Assembly (NCBI RefSeq): GCF_902498805.1
Contig: NZ_LR701573.1
Span: forward strand, 1 to 64,000
Length of the DNA stretch: 64,000 nucleotides
Source: Imperialibacter sp. EC-SDR9
GTDB lineage: Bacteria > Bacteroidota > Bacteroidia > Cytophagales > Cyclobacteriaceae
Reading direction: 5' to 3'
Position 1 is the stretch's first letter; the number at the start of each line of letters is the position of its first letter. The notes under the pieces are model-generated. The model was not told where the DNA came from. It did not search any database and saw nothing but the letters and a program-made list of their open reading frames with translations. Position numbers and translations under genes: made by a program. Shown piece by piece: positions 31,336-40,291 of this stretch.

Positions 31336-33933
31336 ATGAGATCGCCTCAATTTGTTCCACCTCGCCTTCCGATGCGATTTTTCAGGGCAATCTGTAAAGC
31401 AGATTTTCTAGAAGAGATTGAAGGGGATTTGTTGGAAATCTATGAGCAAAAGGCACAGGAGAATTCTCCTTCGAAACTCAGGTGGCTCTTTATTTGGGAG
31501 ATCACCCGACTCATCCGACCGAAACTTTTAAAGTCATTTATTCCCTCATCAGTAAATCCATTTTTTATGTTTCAGGATCATTTCAAGGTAAGCTACCGCA
31601 ATCTGCGTCGGCAAAAGGGCTACACGCTGATCAACCTTCTGGGCCTTTCGCTCGGAATTGCCTCTGCCATTCTGCTATTCCTTGTTGTCAGCTACGAAAA
31701 ATCGTTCGATGGTTTCCATCCCAACAGTGCCCGCATTTACAAAATCGGTGAGATGGAAAACGGCGGGGAGCCTGATTACCTCACCAAAACGCCCCTGGCC
31801 CCTAAACTCAAGGCCGACCTGCCCGAGGTGGTGGCCGCAACCCGGTTTGCAGGGTGGGACAGTCCGTGGCTCGAAGCTGAGCATGGGCGAATTCAGGAGA
31901 CAATCAAGTTTGTGGACGAAGATTTTGCCGATATGTTTGGCTTCGCAGTGCTGGAGGGTGACCTGAAGCAAACGCTGGCGACCAAAGGCCAGATGGTCAT
32001 TGCAGAAAAAAAGGCCAGGGAGCTCTTCGGCGATGACAGTGCGGTGGGAAAACAGGTGAAAGAAGTACTTGGCGACAAAACATGGATAGTGGGCGCCGTA
32101 TTGCAAGACATCCCAACTCATTCGACCATCCAGTTCAGCATCCTGTCGGGTTGGAGCAATATTCCCGACTACCTCGCCGACCCCGAGCTGGCCAACTGGT
32201 ACAACACCTTTATGACCGCATATGTGATGTTGGACGAGTATGCGACTCCACAGCAGCTTGCCGATAAGCTTGATCAGATCGTTGCCGACAATTTTTTGCC
32301 AGCTGGCAATGCTACCAGCATTCATTTGCTCCCACTAAAAAGCTCCAGGGCAGTGGAGGCCAACAACGATATGGTCATCAACCTGCTGGGCATAGTTGCA
32401 ATCATCATTCTTGCCATTGCATCGGTGAACTACGTGAACCTGGCCTCTGCACAAGCGCTTGTGAGAATCAAGGAAGTAACGATACGGAAGGTGCTTGGCT
32501 CTTCCAAAAGGCAGCTTGTTTCTCAGTTTTTGGCAGAAGCTTTCATAGTGAACTTTCTGGCTACCCTGGCAGCCTGGTTGATGCTGTTTTTTGCCATTCC
32601 TTACATGGAAGAAATATTCTCTATTGCCTTTACCTATACGTCGGGCGGCTGGGCAGTCATGGTTGGCGCAACGCTCTTTTTTTCCATGCTTCTTGGTATG
32701 GCAAGTGGGCTTTTTCCAGCTCTGCTGATCACCTCCATCAAAGCGACAGATGGGCTCAAGGGAAAGAGTAGCAACAAAGGCACCAATCCTGTTTTCAGGA
32801 AATGGCTCCTGACATTTCAGTTCGCTGCTTCCATCTTAATGATCGTAGGCACGGTGGTGATTTGGAAGCAGATCACCTTTATGAAAAACCAGAACCTGAA
32901 CTTCGACGATAGTCAGGTGTTGGTAGTGCCCCTGTCGGAGCAAGACTTTCCCGATATTGAAAAAGCCATGCAGCGTGTTAAAGTGATGCAAGAAGCGCTT
33001 GCGACCGAACCTGGTGTAGAGGTGGTGACCAGGGCCCAAAATGTACCCGGCCGTTACTGGCAAAACTACAATCGTTTTAGCGATAAAGCTGATCCAACGA
33101 TAGTTCACAGCTTGCGACAGTCGTATGTTGGTGCTGACTATTTTCCTGCCCTGGGCGTCAGCTTCGTCGAAGGCCGCAACTTCGATACAACCCGTGCCGG
33201 TGACACCGCTGCAGTCATTATCAACAGAAAGGCTATGCAGGCATTTGGTTGGCAGAATATTGAGGACAAAACACTCTGCGAGGGTGGACAAAACGGATGC
33301 ACACTCTACAAAGTGATTGGCGTAACGGAAGACTTCCACTATCAATCCCTGGCGGGTGAAGTTCAGCCTCTCATTCACTTTTTGGATAATATGTATGGCA
33401 GCCTGATCGTGGTCCGGTTCCAGCCTGGCAAAACATCCTCAGTGCTGGCTCGGGTGGAAAAGGAGTGGAATGGGCTGGAGTCGCTGAGTAGTTTCGATTA
33501 CTTTTTTCTCGATCAGGAGTTTGCCGGCATGTACAGAGAGCAGGAAAGGATCGGCATCTCAGCAGCCTTCTTTTCTATTCTCGCCATCGTCATTGCTTCG
33601 CTGGGCTTGTTCAGTGTGGCGTCGTTTCTTATTCGTCGCAAGCGCAAGGAGATAGGCATAAGGAAGGTGATGGGGGCATCTTTGTCCGAATTGTCTGTGT
33701 CGCTGATGAAAGGCTATTTGCTTTTGGTTTTGGTTGCCTTCACCATCTCTACCCCAGCTTCATATTACCTGATGAGCGAATTTTTGCAGGGCTTTGCCTA
33801 TCACATAGCTTTGGATCCAACAATATTCGTGATTGCAGGCGGGCTCGTTTTGTTGTTAGCCATGATCAGCGTTGGGCTCATTGTTTTAAGGGCGGCGAAA
33901 GAGAATCCGGTGCTAGCGCTGAGGGATGAGTAA
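31336..33933 (+). CDS. FtsX/MacB-type ABC transporter permease with N-terminal prefix domain
   Basis: An 865-residue permease. Residues 1-75 are the permease prefix domain of Bacteroidota (PPRLPMRFFRAICKADFLEE, IEGDLLEIYE) that accompanies PadR partners. Two MacB-PCD periplasmic domains and two FtsX membrane domains follow: YTLINLLGLSLGIASAILLF, SVNYVNLASAQALVRIKEVT, RKWLLTFQFAASILMIVGTV and IRRKRKEIGIRKVMGASLSE. The ATPase subunit is not beside it. Such transporters move antibiotics, lipids or peptides, or work as mechanotransmitters. The gene depends on the PadR regulator upstream. Confidence 0.92.
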   Translation: MRSPQFVPPRLPMRFFRAICKADFLEEIEGDLLEIYEQKAQENSPSKLRWLFIWEITRLIRPKLLKSFIPSSVNPFFMFQDHFKVSYRNLRRQKGYTLINLLGLSLGIASAILLFLVVSYEKSFDGFHPNSARIYKIGEMENGGEPDYLTKTPLAPKLKADLPEVVAATRFAGWDSPWLEAEHGRIQETIKFVDEDFADMFGFAVLEGDLKQTLATKGQMVIAEKKARELFGDDSAVGKQVKEVLGDKTWIVGAVLQDIPTHSTIQFSILSGWSNIPDYLADPELANWYNTFMTAYVMLDEYATPQQLADKLDQIVADNFLPAGNATSIHLLPLKSSRAVEANNDMVINLLGIVAIIILAIASVNYVNLASAQALVRIKEVTIRKVLGSSKRQLVSQFLAEAFIVNFLATLAAWLMLFFAIPYMEEIFSIAFTYTSGGWAVMVGATLFFSMLLGMASGLFPALLITSIKATDGLKGKSSNKGTNPVFRKWLLTFQFAASILMIVGTVVIWKQITFMKNQNLNFDDSQVLVVPLSEQDFPDIEKAMQRVKVMQEALATEPGVEVVTRAQNVPGRYWQNYNRFSDKADPTIVHSLRQSYVGADYFPALGVSFVEGRNFDTTRAGDTAAVIINRKAMQAFGWQNIEDKTLCEGGQNGCTLYKVIGVTEDFHYQSLAGEVQPLIHFLDNMYGSLIVVRFQPGKTSSVLARVEKEWNGLESLSSFDYFFLDQEFAGMYREQERIGISAAFFSILAIVIASLGLFSVASFLIRRKRKEIGIRKVMGASLSELSVSLMKGYLLLVLVAFTISTPASYYLMSEFLQGFAYHIALDPTIFVIAGGLVLLLAMISVGLIVLRAAKENPVLALRDE

Positions 33934-33979
33934 ACTATGCTGAATTGAATGGTAGAAGGTGATCTTCTGGCGTGGCCGA

Positions 33980-34588
33980 TTACTGATTGATGACATAGCC
34001 ATAGAAGATGAGTATGGCGAGGATCGATAGCACGAGGCCGCCGATGCTTGCACCAAACACGGCCATGCCGTAACCACCCTGATTCTTTTTTCTTATGCGT
34101 TGAATAGCGATCAGCCCGGTGGTTAGGGCGGAGGCAGCTGCTGCTAAGAACAAAAAGGAGCCAAGAGCGGGGTACGAAAGAGGTAAAAGAAAGAGTGCAA
34201 TAGTGGCCAATGCTGAGAAGAAACTGATTTGCGCCAAACTGCTGGTTTTTTGAATGGTGCTATTTCTGGGAGATAGTTGGGAGGTGTCCCTTTTGAGGAT
34301 TTCCGGGTCGATCGGTACAATGGATGAATCAGAGGGACTTCCCGCAAGACCCAGATTTAAATTTTTGGCTTTGAACTCGGGAGAGTATAGCGCTTCTTTT
34401 TCTTGCTCTTTTTCGAAATACGTCAGCGTATCAAAAAAAGGATCTTCTTCCTCTGCACCTGGCACAAATTTATTTGAATGGATTTTTTCGGACTTTTTTG
34501 AAAAGGGCAAGTGAAATTGATACGGTTTAGGGGCTTTACATTGGATCAAAATCACTAAGAAAAGCAAACCAGCTACTACTTGCCTCAT
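33980..34588 (-). CDS. Lipoprotein with C-terminal membrane helices, paralogue A
   Basis: A 202-residue protein with lipoprotein-like start MRQVVAGLLFLVILIQCKAP (Cys17). A hydrophilic linker of about 100 residues is followed by three membrane helices: ISFFSALATIALFLLPLSYP, GSFLFLAAAASALTTGLIAI and MAVFGASIGGLVLSILAILI. The helix set with IRKKNQGGYGMAVFGASIGG resembles DUF4190-type domains. It is a paralogue of the gene at 34707. Function unknown. Confidence 0.7.
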   Translation of the reverse strand: MRQVVAGLLFLVILIQCKAPKPYQFHLPFSKKSEKIHSNKFVPGAEEEDPFFDTLTYFEKEQEKEALYSPEFKAKNLNLGLAGSPSDSSIVPIDPEILKRDTSQLSPRNSTIQKTSSLAQISFFSALATIALFLLPLSYPALGSFLFLAAAASALTTGLIAIQRIRKKNQGGYGMAVFGASIGGLVLSILAILIFYGYVINQ

Positions 34589-34706
34589 TGAGCATATTTA
34601 TTTTGCAGCCAAAATAATAAATAGTCCGTCACATTTAACGCAGCACGCAACTCGATTTTTGAAATTTACCTCTTCCTATTGCCAGTGTGCTCAAATACCA
34701 TAGTAA

Positions 34707-35342
34707 TCAATTTGGGCGAGATTGATTAACGTATATCAAGGCTAAAATAGCTAGAATAAACGCCAGCGCCCCAATACATATTCCAAAAATGGCTAAATGT
34801 TTACCCATCTCGTGATATTTTTTGATCTGGGGAAGGGCGATTATGCCAGTTGCTATGGCAATAACGGGAAGTGAGAGAGCCAATATGGCGCCGATGGGCG
34901 ATGAAAATGATAAAAACACGTATAAAAGTATGAGCCCAATAGCAGAAAAAAAGCTCACGTGTGCAAGCGCATTGGGTTTCTGGTCGCCCTCATCAGGTAC
35001 AGTGGCGGAGTTGTTACTAGCATCATTTTTTGGTTGTTTTTTGTGTGGGGGTCTAACAGAGGGAGGTTTTTTAGAAGCGGTGCGAGCCTTTTTTTGGCTG
35101 CCTGGTCTTTCATCATGTGAGTAAAGATTGACACTATCTTGTCCGCTGTTAAAGTTTCCGGGTGTAGTGGCGTTGGGCATGAGAGAATCGACCGCTGCAT
35201 TCTGGTAGCCTATATGGTTTGATGCGGAAGCGTAGAGTGATGCGTTAGTGCTTGTGGGTGGAGGTGAGAAAATGTAATAGCTTCTGGTCTTGCAGTGAGT
35301 GAACAAAAGCCCAAAAAGTAGAAATGGAACAATCTGCCTCAT
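34707..35342 (-). CDS. Lipoprotein with C-terminal membrane helices, paralogue B
   Basis: A 211-residue protein sharing the plan of the neighbour at 33980: MRQIVPFLLFGLLFTHCKTR (Cys17), a Ser/Asn/Pro-rich linker with a Lys-rich stretch (KKARTASKKPPSVRPPHKKQ), then AHVSFFSAIGLILLYVFLSF, LALSLPVIAIATGIIALPQI and AIFGICIGALAFILAILALI. The membrane part aligns well with its paralogue while the linkers differ, the usual sign of an old tandem duplication. Function unknown. Confidence 0.7.
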   Translation of the reverse strand: MRQIVPFLLFGLLFTHCKTRSYYIFSPPPTSTNASLYASASNHIGYQNAAVDSLMPNATTPGNFNSGQDSVNLYSHDERPGSQKKARTASKKPPSVRPPHKKQPKNDASNNSATVPDEGDQKPNALAHVSFFSAIGLILLYVFLSFSSPIGAILALSLPVIAIATGIIALPQIKKYHEMGKHLAIFGICIGALAFILAILALIYVNQSRPN

Positions 35343-35388
35343 TTGGCAGGCAAAATACAGTCGAAAAGGAGAAATAGGTGCCTTGGGG

Positions 35389-35844
35389 TTACTTTATTTC
35401 TTTTTCATACTTCTTGGGCGCATACAAAAACCCAAAAGCTCTTGCTCCTTCTTTCGTATGCACTTCGTGGTGCACGTGGTGGGCATGCATGATCCGCTTC
35501 ATGTATTTGCTTTTGGCTTTGTACTTGATCTTGATGCGTCGATGCACAATCACATCATGGAAAATAAAGTAAAACAGGCCGTACGCCAGAATGCCAAAGC
35601 CCACGAACATCAGCCAGCGAATTTCGGGAAATTCGGATCCAAAGACTATACAGGCAATGGATGGGATACTGAAGACAAGTGCAAAGAGATCATTTCGCTC
35701 TAGTGTGTGGTTGTGCAGCTTGTGGTGCGATCTGTGCCACGTCCATAAAATCCCATGCATGATGTATTTATGAGTAAACCAGGCCACAGCTTCCATAAAG
35801 AAGAAAGTGCCTATGACAAGAAAGGTGTAAAACAGCCAGATCAT
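35389..35844 (-). CDS. crtZ: Carotenoid 3-hydroxylase (beta-carotene hydroxylase)
   Basis: A 151-residue membrane di-iron enzyme of the fatty acid hydroxylase superfamily. His clusters are intact: FTHKYIMHGILW (HxxxxH), HRSHHKLHNH (HxxHH), FHDVIVHRR and MHAHHVHHEVH. It adds 3-hydroxyl groups to beta-ionone rings. It is the last gene of the carotenoid operon, 25 bases after ispH. The operon's cyclase would supply the rings; products such as zeaxanthin or 3-hydroxylated monocyclic carotenoids follow. Confidence 0.9.
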   Translation of the reverse strand: MIWLFYTFLVIGTFFFMEAVAWFTHKYIMHGILWTWHRSHHKLHNHTLERNDLFALVFSIPSIACIVFGSEFPEIRWLMFVGFGILAYGLFYFIFHDVIVHRRIKIKYKAKSKYMKRIMHAHHVHHEVHTKEGARAFGFLYAPKKYEKEIK

Positions 35845-35869
35845 TCGAAGAAATTCTTACCAAAGATAA

Positions 35870-36715
35870 TCAATAAGTCAGCAATTCATCTCTTACTGAC
35901 TCCATTAGCCACATGGGTGTGGAGGTGGCACCGCAAATGCCGACAGTGTCGCCGGGCTTAAACCATTGTTTCTCCAACTCAGCAGCGTTGCTGATAAAGT
36001 GCGTGTCGGGGTTGGTGTTTTTGCACACCTGATAAAGCACTTTGCCGTTCGACGACTTTGTGCCTGACACAAACACAATCTTGTCAAAGTGCCGGGCAAA
36101 GTCTCTCAGTTCCTTATCTCTGTTCGACACTTGTCGGCAAATGGTGTCATTGGGATTCACTCTTATGCCGGCTTCTGTAAGCAAGCGGGTGATTTCATAG
36201 AACTTATCAGTGCTTTTGGTAGTCTGACTATATAGTGTCAGTTCCCTTGGCAGCGACGGGATGTCTAATTCGGCGATGTCCTGAAAAACCACTGCCTGAT
36301 TGTTAGTTTGGCCAAGCAGTCCCACCACTTCGGCGTGGCCTGGCTTGCCATAGATGTAGATCGTTTCCTTTTTGTCGAAAGAATTCTTGATCCTGTTTTG
36401 AAGCTTGAGCACCACAGGGCACGACGCATCTATCAGCTCCAGGTTGTTGTCAACGGCCAAAGAATAGGTCGATGGCGGCTCGCCATGTGCCCTGATCAAC
36501 ACTTTGGCGTCCCTGATGTCACCTAACTCGTCGTGATTGATGATCTTGAGGCCTTTCTTTTCAAGCCGTTTCACTTCCTCGTCGTTGTGTACAATATCGC
36601 CGAGGCAAAACAGCCGACCTTCCTCCTCCAGAATGTCTTCCGCCATTTCTATGGCATACACCACTCCAAAGCAGAAGCCAGAATGAGGATCGATATTTAC
36701 ACGTAGGTCCAACAT
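35870..36715 (-). CDS. ispH: 4-hydroxy-3-methylbut-2-enyl diphosphate reductase
   Basis: A 281-residue Fe-S enzyme that makes IPP and DMAPP in the last step of the MEP pathway. The three cluster cysteines are in GFCFGVVYA (Cys14), ASCPVVLKLQ (about 97) and VGICGATSTP (about 262). IRAHGEPPSTY, the H-x-E substrate loop, is present. Placing ispH inside a carotenoid operon couples precursor supply to pigment synthesis. It lies 21 bases after the cyclase gene. Confidence 0.95.
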   Translation of the reverse strand: MLDLRVNIDPHSGFCFGVVYAIEMAEDILEEEGRLFCLGDIVHNDEEVKRLEKKGLKIINHDELGDIRDAKVLIRAHGEPPSTYSLAVDNNLELIDASCPVVLKLQNRIKNSFDKKETIYIYGKPGHAEVVGLLGQTNNQAVVFQDIAELDIPSLPRELTLYSQTTKSTDKFYEITRLLTEAGIRVNPNDTICRQVSNRDKELRDFARHFDKIVFVSGTKSSNGKVLYQVCKNTNPDTHFISNAAELEKQWFKPGDTVGICGATSTPMWLMESVRDELLTY

Positions 36716-36736
36716 ACTTTACTTAACCGTCTAACT

Positions 36737-37432
36737 TCAATTATGTTTGAGACCAAGTCTCGATTTAAAGAATTCGTAATATGTAATGTTCATGAGCAAC
36801 AGCAGCAGCGCATACACCGTGTCTTCAACAGGTATCGTCCAAATCCTTACTCCGATATTTTCTGCATTGTTGTACCAGACGATAGGCTCCTCGGTCACCC
36901 CTCCAGTAAGGACACCATTGACCAGAAGAAAAGGGATAAGGTGGATGAGGTATGCTATAAAGAAATGCCCGAGGTAAGCAGATTTTAACCATAAGCCATG
37001 TATAACCAACAGGAGTCCGGCGAACAGAAAATTGTAGAAGGTGTAGTCTTTTCCATAGGACACCAAAGCCAGAATGATTAGCAATGCTCCAAGTAGAGTC
37101 GCCAGCCAGTTTAGCTTTATGTTTAGCTTATTTCCTTTGTCAAAATAAACAACACAGTCATAAATAAACACAGATGCGAATGGGACGGTGAAAAAGAAGA
37201 GCCATTCTTCAATGGGAAGATGAAATAAAAACAGCCCGGTGAGGTAATCGGCGTTGAAGCCCCAGACGCCATCTTTTGTGAAGATGACATCCCAAATAAT
37301 AAAAAAAGCAGCAGTGAGCAAGATACCTGGAAATAGCGCCCTCCATCTGGATGCATAGGCAATTCTTGGCTCGAATGACCTGACGAGGGGAAATGAGACT
37401 GTGGCAATATGTAGCCAAAGATAGAGTGACAT
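36737..37432 (-). CDS. Lycopene beta-cyclase, fused CrtYc-CrtYd type
   Basis: A 231-residue membrane protein with six to seven helices made of two similar halves, equivalent to heterodimeric CrtYc and CrtYd joined head to tail. The paired motifs are HLPIEEWLFFFTVPF (about 72) and IPVEDTVYALLLLLMN (about 199); their acidic residues are needed for cyclisation. The enzyme closes beta-ionone rings on lycopene. Its start overlaps the crtB stop by one base. Whether one or both ends are cyclised is not evident; cruF upstream suggests monocyclic products. Confidence 0.9.
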   Translation of the reverse strand: MSLYLWLHIATVSFPLVRSFEPRIAYASRWRALFPGILLTAAFFIIWDVIFTKDGVWGFNADYLTGLFLFHLPIEEWLFFFTVPFASVFIYDCVVYFDKGNKLNIKLNWLATLLGALLIILALVSYGKDYTFYNFLFAGLLLVIHGLWLKSAYLGHFFIAYLIHLIPFLLVNGVLTGGVTEEPIVWYNNAENIGVRIWTIPVEDTVYALLLLLMNITYYEFFKSRLGLKHN

Positions 37433-38295
37433 CAGAAGCCGTTTAAACTGTGTTTCAGGTAAGTTTGGAACAGCAAAATGATCTTCTTCGAGTCAGGTAT
37501 CCTGATCCTTTCAGTCATAATTCTGGTAACCGGCAGCCTCTTAATTTTGCTGAAAAGTGTCAGATAGTACACGTAAGCCAGGTACACACCAAGCCGGGCC
37601 CCCTTGGGCAACCTTTTGATGCCTTCGTAGGCAGCGTCGAAGTCCTGCTGAATGTCTGATTCAATCTGAGCCTTGCTGATTTGTGAGAAATTATTGAAGT
37701 CTACACCTGGAAAATAGGTGCGCCCCCTGTCCTTAAAATCGCTTTTGATGTCTCTTAGAAAATTCACCTTCTGGAAGGCCGCTCCCAGCCTTCGGGCAGG
37801 TGCTTTCAACGATTGGAATTCTTTGTCATCCCCCTCACAAAACACTCTAAGACACATGAGGCCAACAACCTCTGCCGAGCCGTAGATATACTCCTGATAG
37901 CCACTTTCATTGTATTCATTCTGAAGAATGTCCATTTCCATGCTGTGCAGAAAGGCGTCGATGAGTTCGCTCTCTATCTTGTATTGATTGACAACTGACT
38001 GAAATGAATGCAGTATCGGATTGAAACTTAGCTTTTCATCAATTGCATCGTAGGTGTCTTTTCTAAACCTTTCCAGCAGCATCTTTTTGTTGTGGTCATG
38101 AAACGTATCCACGATTTCGTCGGCATACCTGACAAACCCATAAATGGCAAACACAGGATCTCTAAATTTTTTGTGCAGCGTTTTAATCCCGAGAGTAAAG
38201 GACGTACTGTAGCGCTCTGTCACCAGCTGGCTGACTTTTAATGCGGTGCTGTCAAAAAGATCTATGTGGTTCATAGTGTTACTATTATCTGACAA
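37432..38295 (-). CDS. crtB: Phytoene synthase
   Basis: A 287-residue trans-isoprenyl diphosphate synthase head-to-head type. It condenses two GGPP to phytoene. YADEIVDTFHDH (first Asp-rich motif, about 57-68), GSAEVVGLMCLRVF and FLRDIKSDFKDRGRTYFPG (second Asp-rich motif, about 180) are the family signatures. It overlaps crtI by 11 bases. No GGPP synthase is present in the operon, so precursor elongation is encoded elsewhere. Confidence 0.94.
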   Translation of the reverse strand: MSDNSNTMNHIDLFDSTALKVSQLVTERYSTSFTLGIKTLHKKFRDPVFAIYGFVRYADEIVDTFHDHNKKMLLERFRKDTYDAIDEKLSFNPILHSFQSVVNQYKIESELIDAFLHSMEMDILQNEYNESGYQEYIYGSAEVVGLMCLRVFCEGDDKEFQSLKAPARRLGAAFQKVNFLRDIKSDFKDRGRTYFPGVDFNNFSQISKAQIESDIQQDFDAAYEGIKRLPKGARLGVYLAYVYYLTLFSKIKRLPVTRIMTERIRIPDSKKIILLFQTYLKHSLNGF

Positions 38296-39763
38296 AGTCT
38301 TTTTTTATTTCGTTGGCTACCACCTGGCCCGAAATAAGCGTAGGAGGCACGCCAGGACCGGGTACTGTCAGTTGCCCGGTATAATATAAATTTTTTAGAT
38401 GTCGATTTTTTAGGGATGGTTTCAAAATAGCCGTTTGTTTCAGCGTATTTGCAAGGCCATAGGCATTTCCTCTGAATGCATGGTAATCCTTTATGAAATC
38501 GTTGTGCGCATAGCTTTGTTTAAAAGTCACATGGTTTTTCACCTCCTGCCCGATTAAAATCTCCAGCCTGTCCATGATGATGTTATAATATTTTTCTCTC
38601 GTTGCCTCATCATCTTTCAGCCCAGGTGCTACCGGGATGAGTAGAATAAGGTTTTCGCAACCTTTTGGGGCCACGGTGTCATCTGTTACAGAAGTGGCAG
38701 ACAAGTAGAATAAAGGATTGCTTGGCCAATCCGGCGTTTCATAAATTTCTTTCGCATGAGGGCCAAAATCCTCGTCGAAGAACAGCATGTGATGGGTAAT
38801 ATTTTCTAGTTTCTTGTTCAGCCCGATATAGAACAAAAGGCTGGAAGGAGCCATGGTTCTTTTCTCCCAGTATTTTGGGGTATAATTTCTGTATTCGTAG
38901 TCGAGCAGGTGCTGGTCTACATGGTGGTAGTCGGCACCAGCCACCACCACATCAGCCTTGAAGGCGCCTTTGGAGGTAAGCACACTTTCAGCTTTCCCAT
39001 TTTTTACCACTATTTTCTCCACTTCATGGTCAGTCAGGATCTTCACACCCTTCTCCTCTGCCAGGCTGACCATTGCGTCAATCACTTTATACATGCCTCC
39101 CTCCGGGTACCAGGTGCCCAGCGACATGTCGGCATAATTCATCAGGCTGTACAATGCCGGTGTGTTTTCGGGTATAGCACCAAGAAAGAGCACAGGGAAC
39201 TCCATCAGCCGGATGAGTTTGTCGTTAGTGAAGAATTTTCGGACATGGCTGTGCATGCTTTGAAACACATCCATCTTTACCAGGCCTTTTAAGAGCCGTG
39301 GGTCAATAAACTCGAGTAGTGACCGGCTTGGTTTGTATACAAGGTCGTTAATACCAACTTCGTATTTGTATTCAGCCTGTGAAAGAAACGCTTGCAATTT
39401 TTTTCCGGCACCCTTTTCAAGTGATTCAAAAAGAGCCTCCAGTTCGCTCATTTTGGCAGGGATCTTCATGTGGTCATTCTTATCAAACACCACAGTGTAA
39501 GATGGGTCAAGCCTTTTCAAATGATAGTAGTCAGAGGGCTTCTTGCCGAAAAGCGCAAAATACCGCTCAAAAACATCAGGCATCCAATACCATGAGGGGC
39601 CCATGTCAAACACAAAGCCATCGGCCTCAAGTTTCCTTGCTCTGCCTCCTATCGTTTTATTTTTTTCTAGTAAAGTGACATTGTGACCATGATCAGCCAG
39701 GCAAGTGGCTGCTGATAGCCCCGCAAAACCTGAGCCGATGACGCAAATATCCAGTGCTGGCAT
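38285..39763 (-). CDS. crtI: Phytoene desaturase
   Basis: A 492-residue FAD enzyme. It introduces four double bonds into phytoene to give lycopene. The FAD motif GSGFAGLSAATCLADHG (about 8-24) and LLEKNKTIGGRARKLEADGF follow the N-terminus, and the C-terminal YTGQLTVPGPGVPPTLISGQ is the CrtI signature. The gene begins three bases after the sigma gene, so both come from the promoter at 40303. CrtD-type 3,4-desaturation by a second CrtI is not encoded here. Confidence 0.95.
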   Translation of the reverse strand: MPALDICVIGSGFAGLSAATCLADHGHNVTLLEKNKTIGGRARKLEADGFVFDMGPSWYWMPDVFERYFALFGKKPSDYYHLKRLDPSYTVVFDKNDHMKIPAKMSELEALFESLEKGAGKKLQAFLSQAEYKYEVGINDLVYKPSRSLLEFIDPRLLKGLVKMDVFQSMHSHVRKFFTNDKLIRLMEFPVLFLGAIPENTPALYSLMNYADMSLGTWYPEGGMYKVIDAMVSLAEEKGVKILTDHEVEKIVVKNGKAESVLTSKGAFKADVVVAGADYHHVDQHLLDYEYRNYTPKYWEKRTMAPSSLLFYIGLNKKLENITHHMLFFDEDFGPHAKEIYETPDWPSNPLFYLSATSVTDDTVAPKGCENLILLIPVAPGLKDDEATREKYYNIIMDRLEILIGQEVKNHVTFKQSYAHNDFIKDYHAFRGNAYGLANTLKQTAILKPSLKNRHLKNLYYTGQLTVPGPGVPPTLISGQVVANEIKKDFVR

Positions 39764-39766
39764 AAA

Positions 39767-40279
39767 TTAGAAGCTGTGAGCGTAAGGAGTCAATTTAGCT
39801 TTTAATTCCTTGCGGGCAATATGAATACGGTTTTTAACAGTTCCAATTGGTATTTGTAACTTGTCTGCAATCTCGTGGTACTTGAATCCCCGGAAATACA
39901 TCATGAACGGGCTCTTGTACACATCATCTACGTTGTTCAGCGCTTGTTCAATGTCCTCCATTGTAAAGCTGGAATAGGCATCGTTTTGCACACTGCTCCC
40001 TGATGAGTTGATGTAGTGCAGGTTATCAGTAGTGTCTATAAAGGTGTTCCTTCTCACCATTCTTTGGTAGTTGGTAATAAAGGTGTTCTTCATAATTGTG
40101 TATAACCATGCTTTGATATTGGTGCCGGGGGCAAATTTTTCACGGTTTTTGAATGCCTTCAACATTGTTTCCTGAATGAGGTCATTCGCATCTTCCATGT
40201 CCCTGGTTAGCTTCAGTGCGAATGGTTTCAATGATCCTGACATTTCTTTGAGAGTGTAATTGAATTCTAAAGCCGTCAT
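39767..40279 (-). CDS. ECF RNA polymerase sigma factor heading the carotenoid operon
   Basis: A 170-residue sigma-70 family factor with region 2 (LTRDMEDANDLIQETMLKAF, WLYTIMKNTFITNYQRM) and region 4 (DVYKSPFMMYFRGFKYHEIA, GTVKNRIHIARKELKAKL). No anti-sigma factor or C-terminal extension is beside it. It is the first gene of sigma-crtI-crtB-cyclase-ispH-crtZ. The pairing of a B12-type MerR with an ECF sigma and crt genes is known from LitR/LitS in Streptomyces. Here it would amplify crt expression, or control other light-induced genes. Confidence 0.9.
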   Translation of the reverse strand: MTALEFNYTLKEMSGSLKPFALKLTRDMEDANDLIQETMLKAFKNREKFAPGTNIKAWLYTIMKNTFITNYQRMVRRNTFIDTTDNLHYINSSGSSVQNDAYSSFTMEDIEQALNNVDDVYKSPFMMYFRGFKYHEIADKLQIPIGTVKNRIHIARKELKAKLTPYAHSF

Positions 40280-40291
40280 ATCGTTCAGTTA

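Noticed and set aside
31675-32325. Minus-strand open frame of 216 codons inside the permease gene
   Set aside because: The plus-strand protein has all MacB/FtsX features through this region; no start region or family supports the antisense frame.
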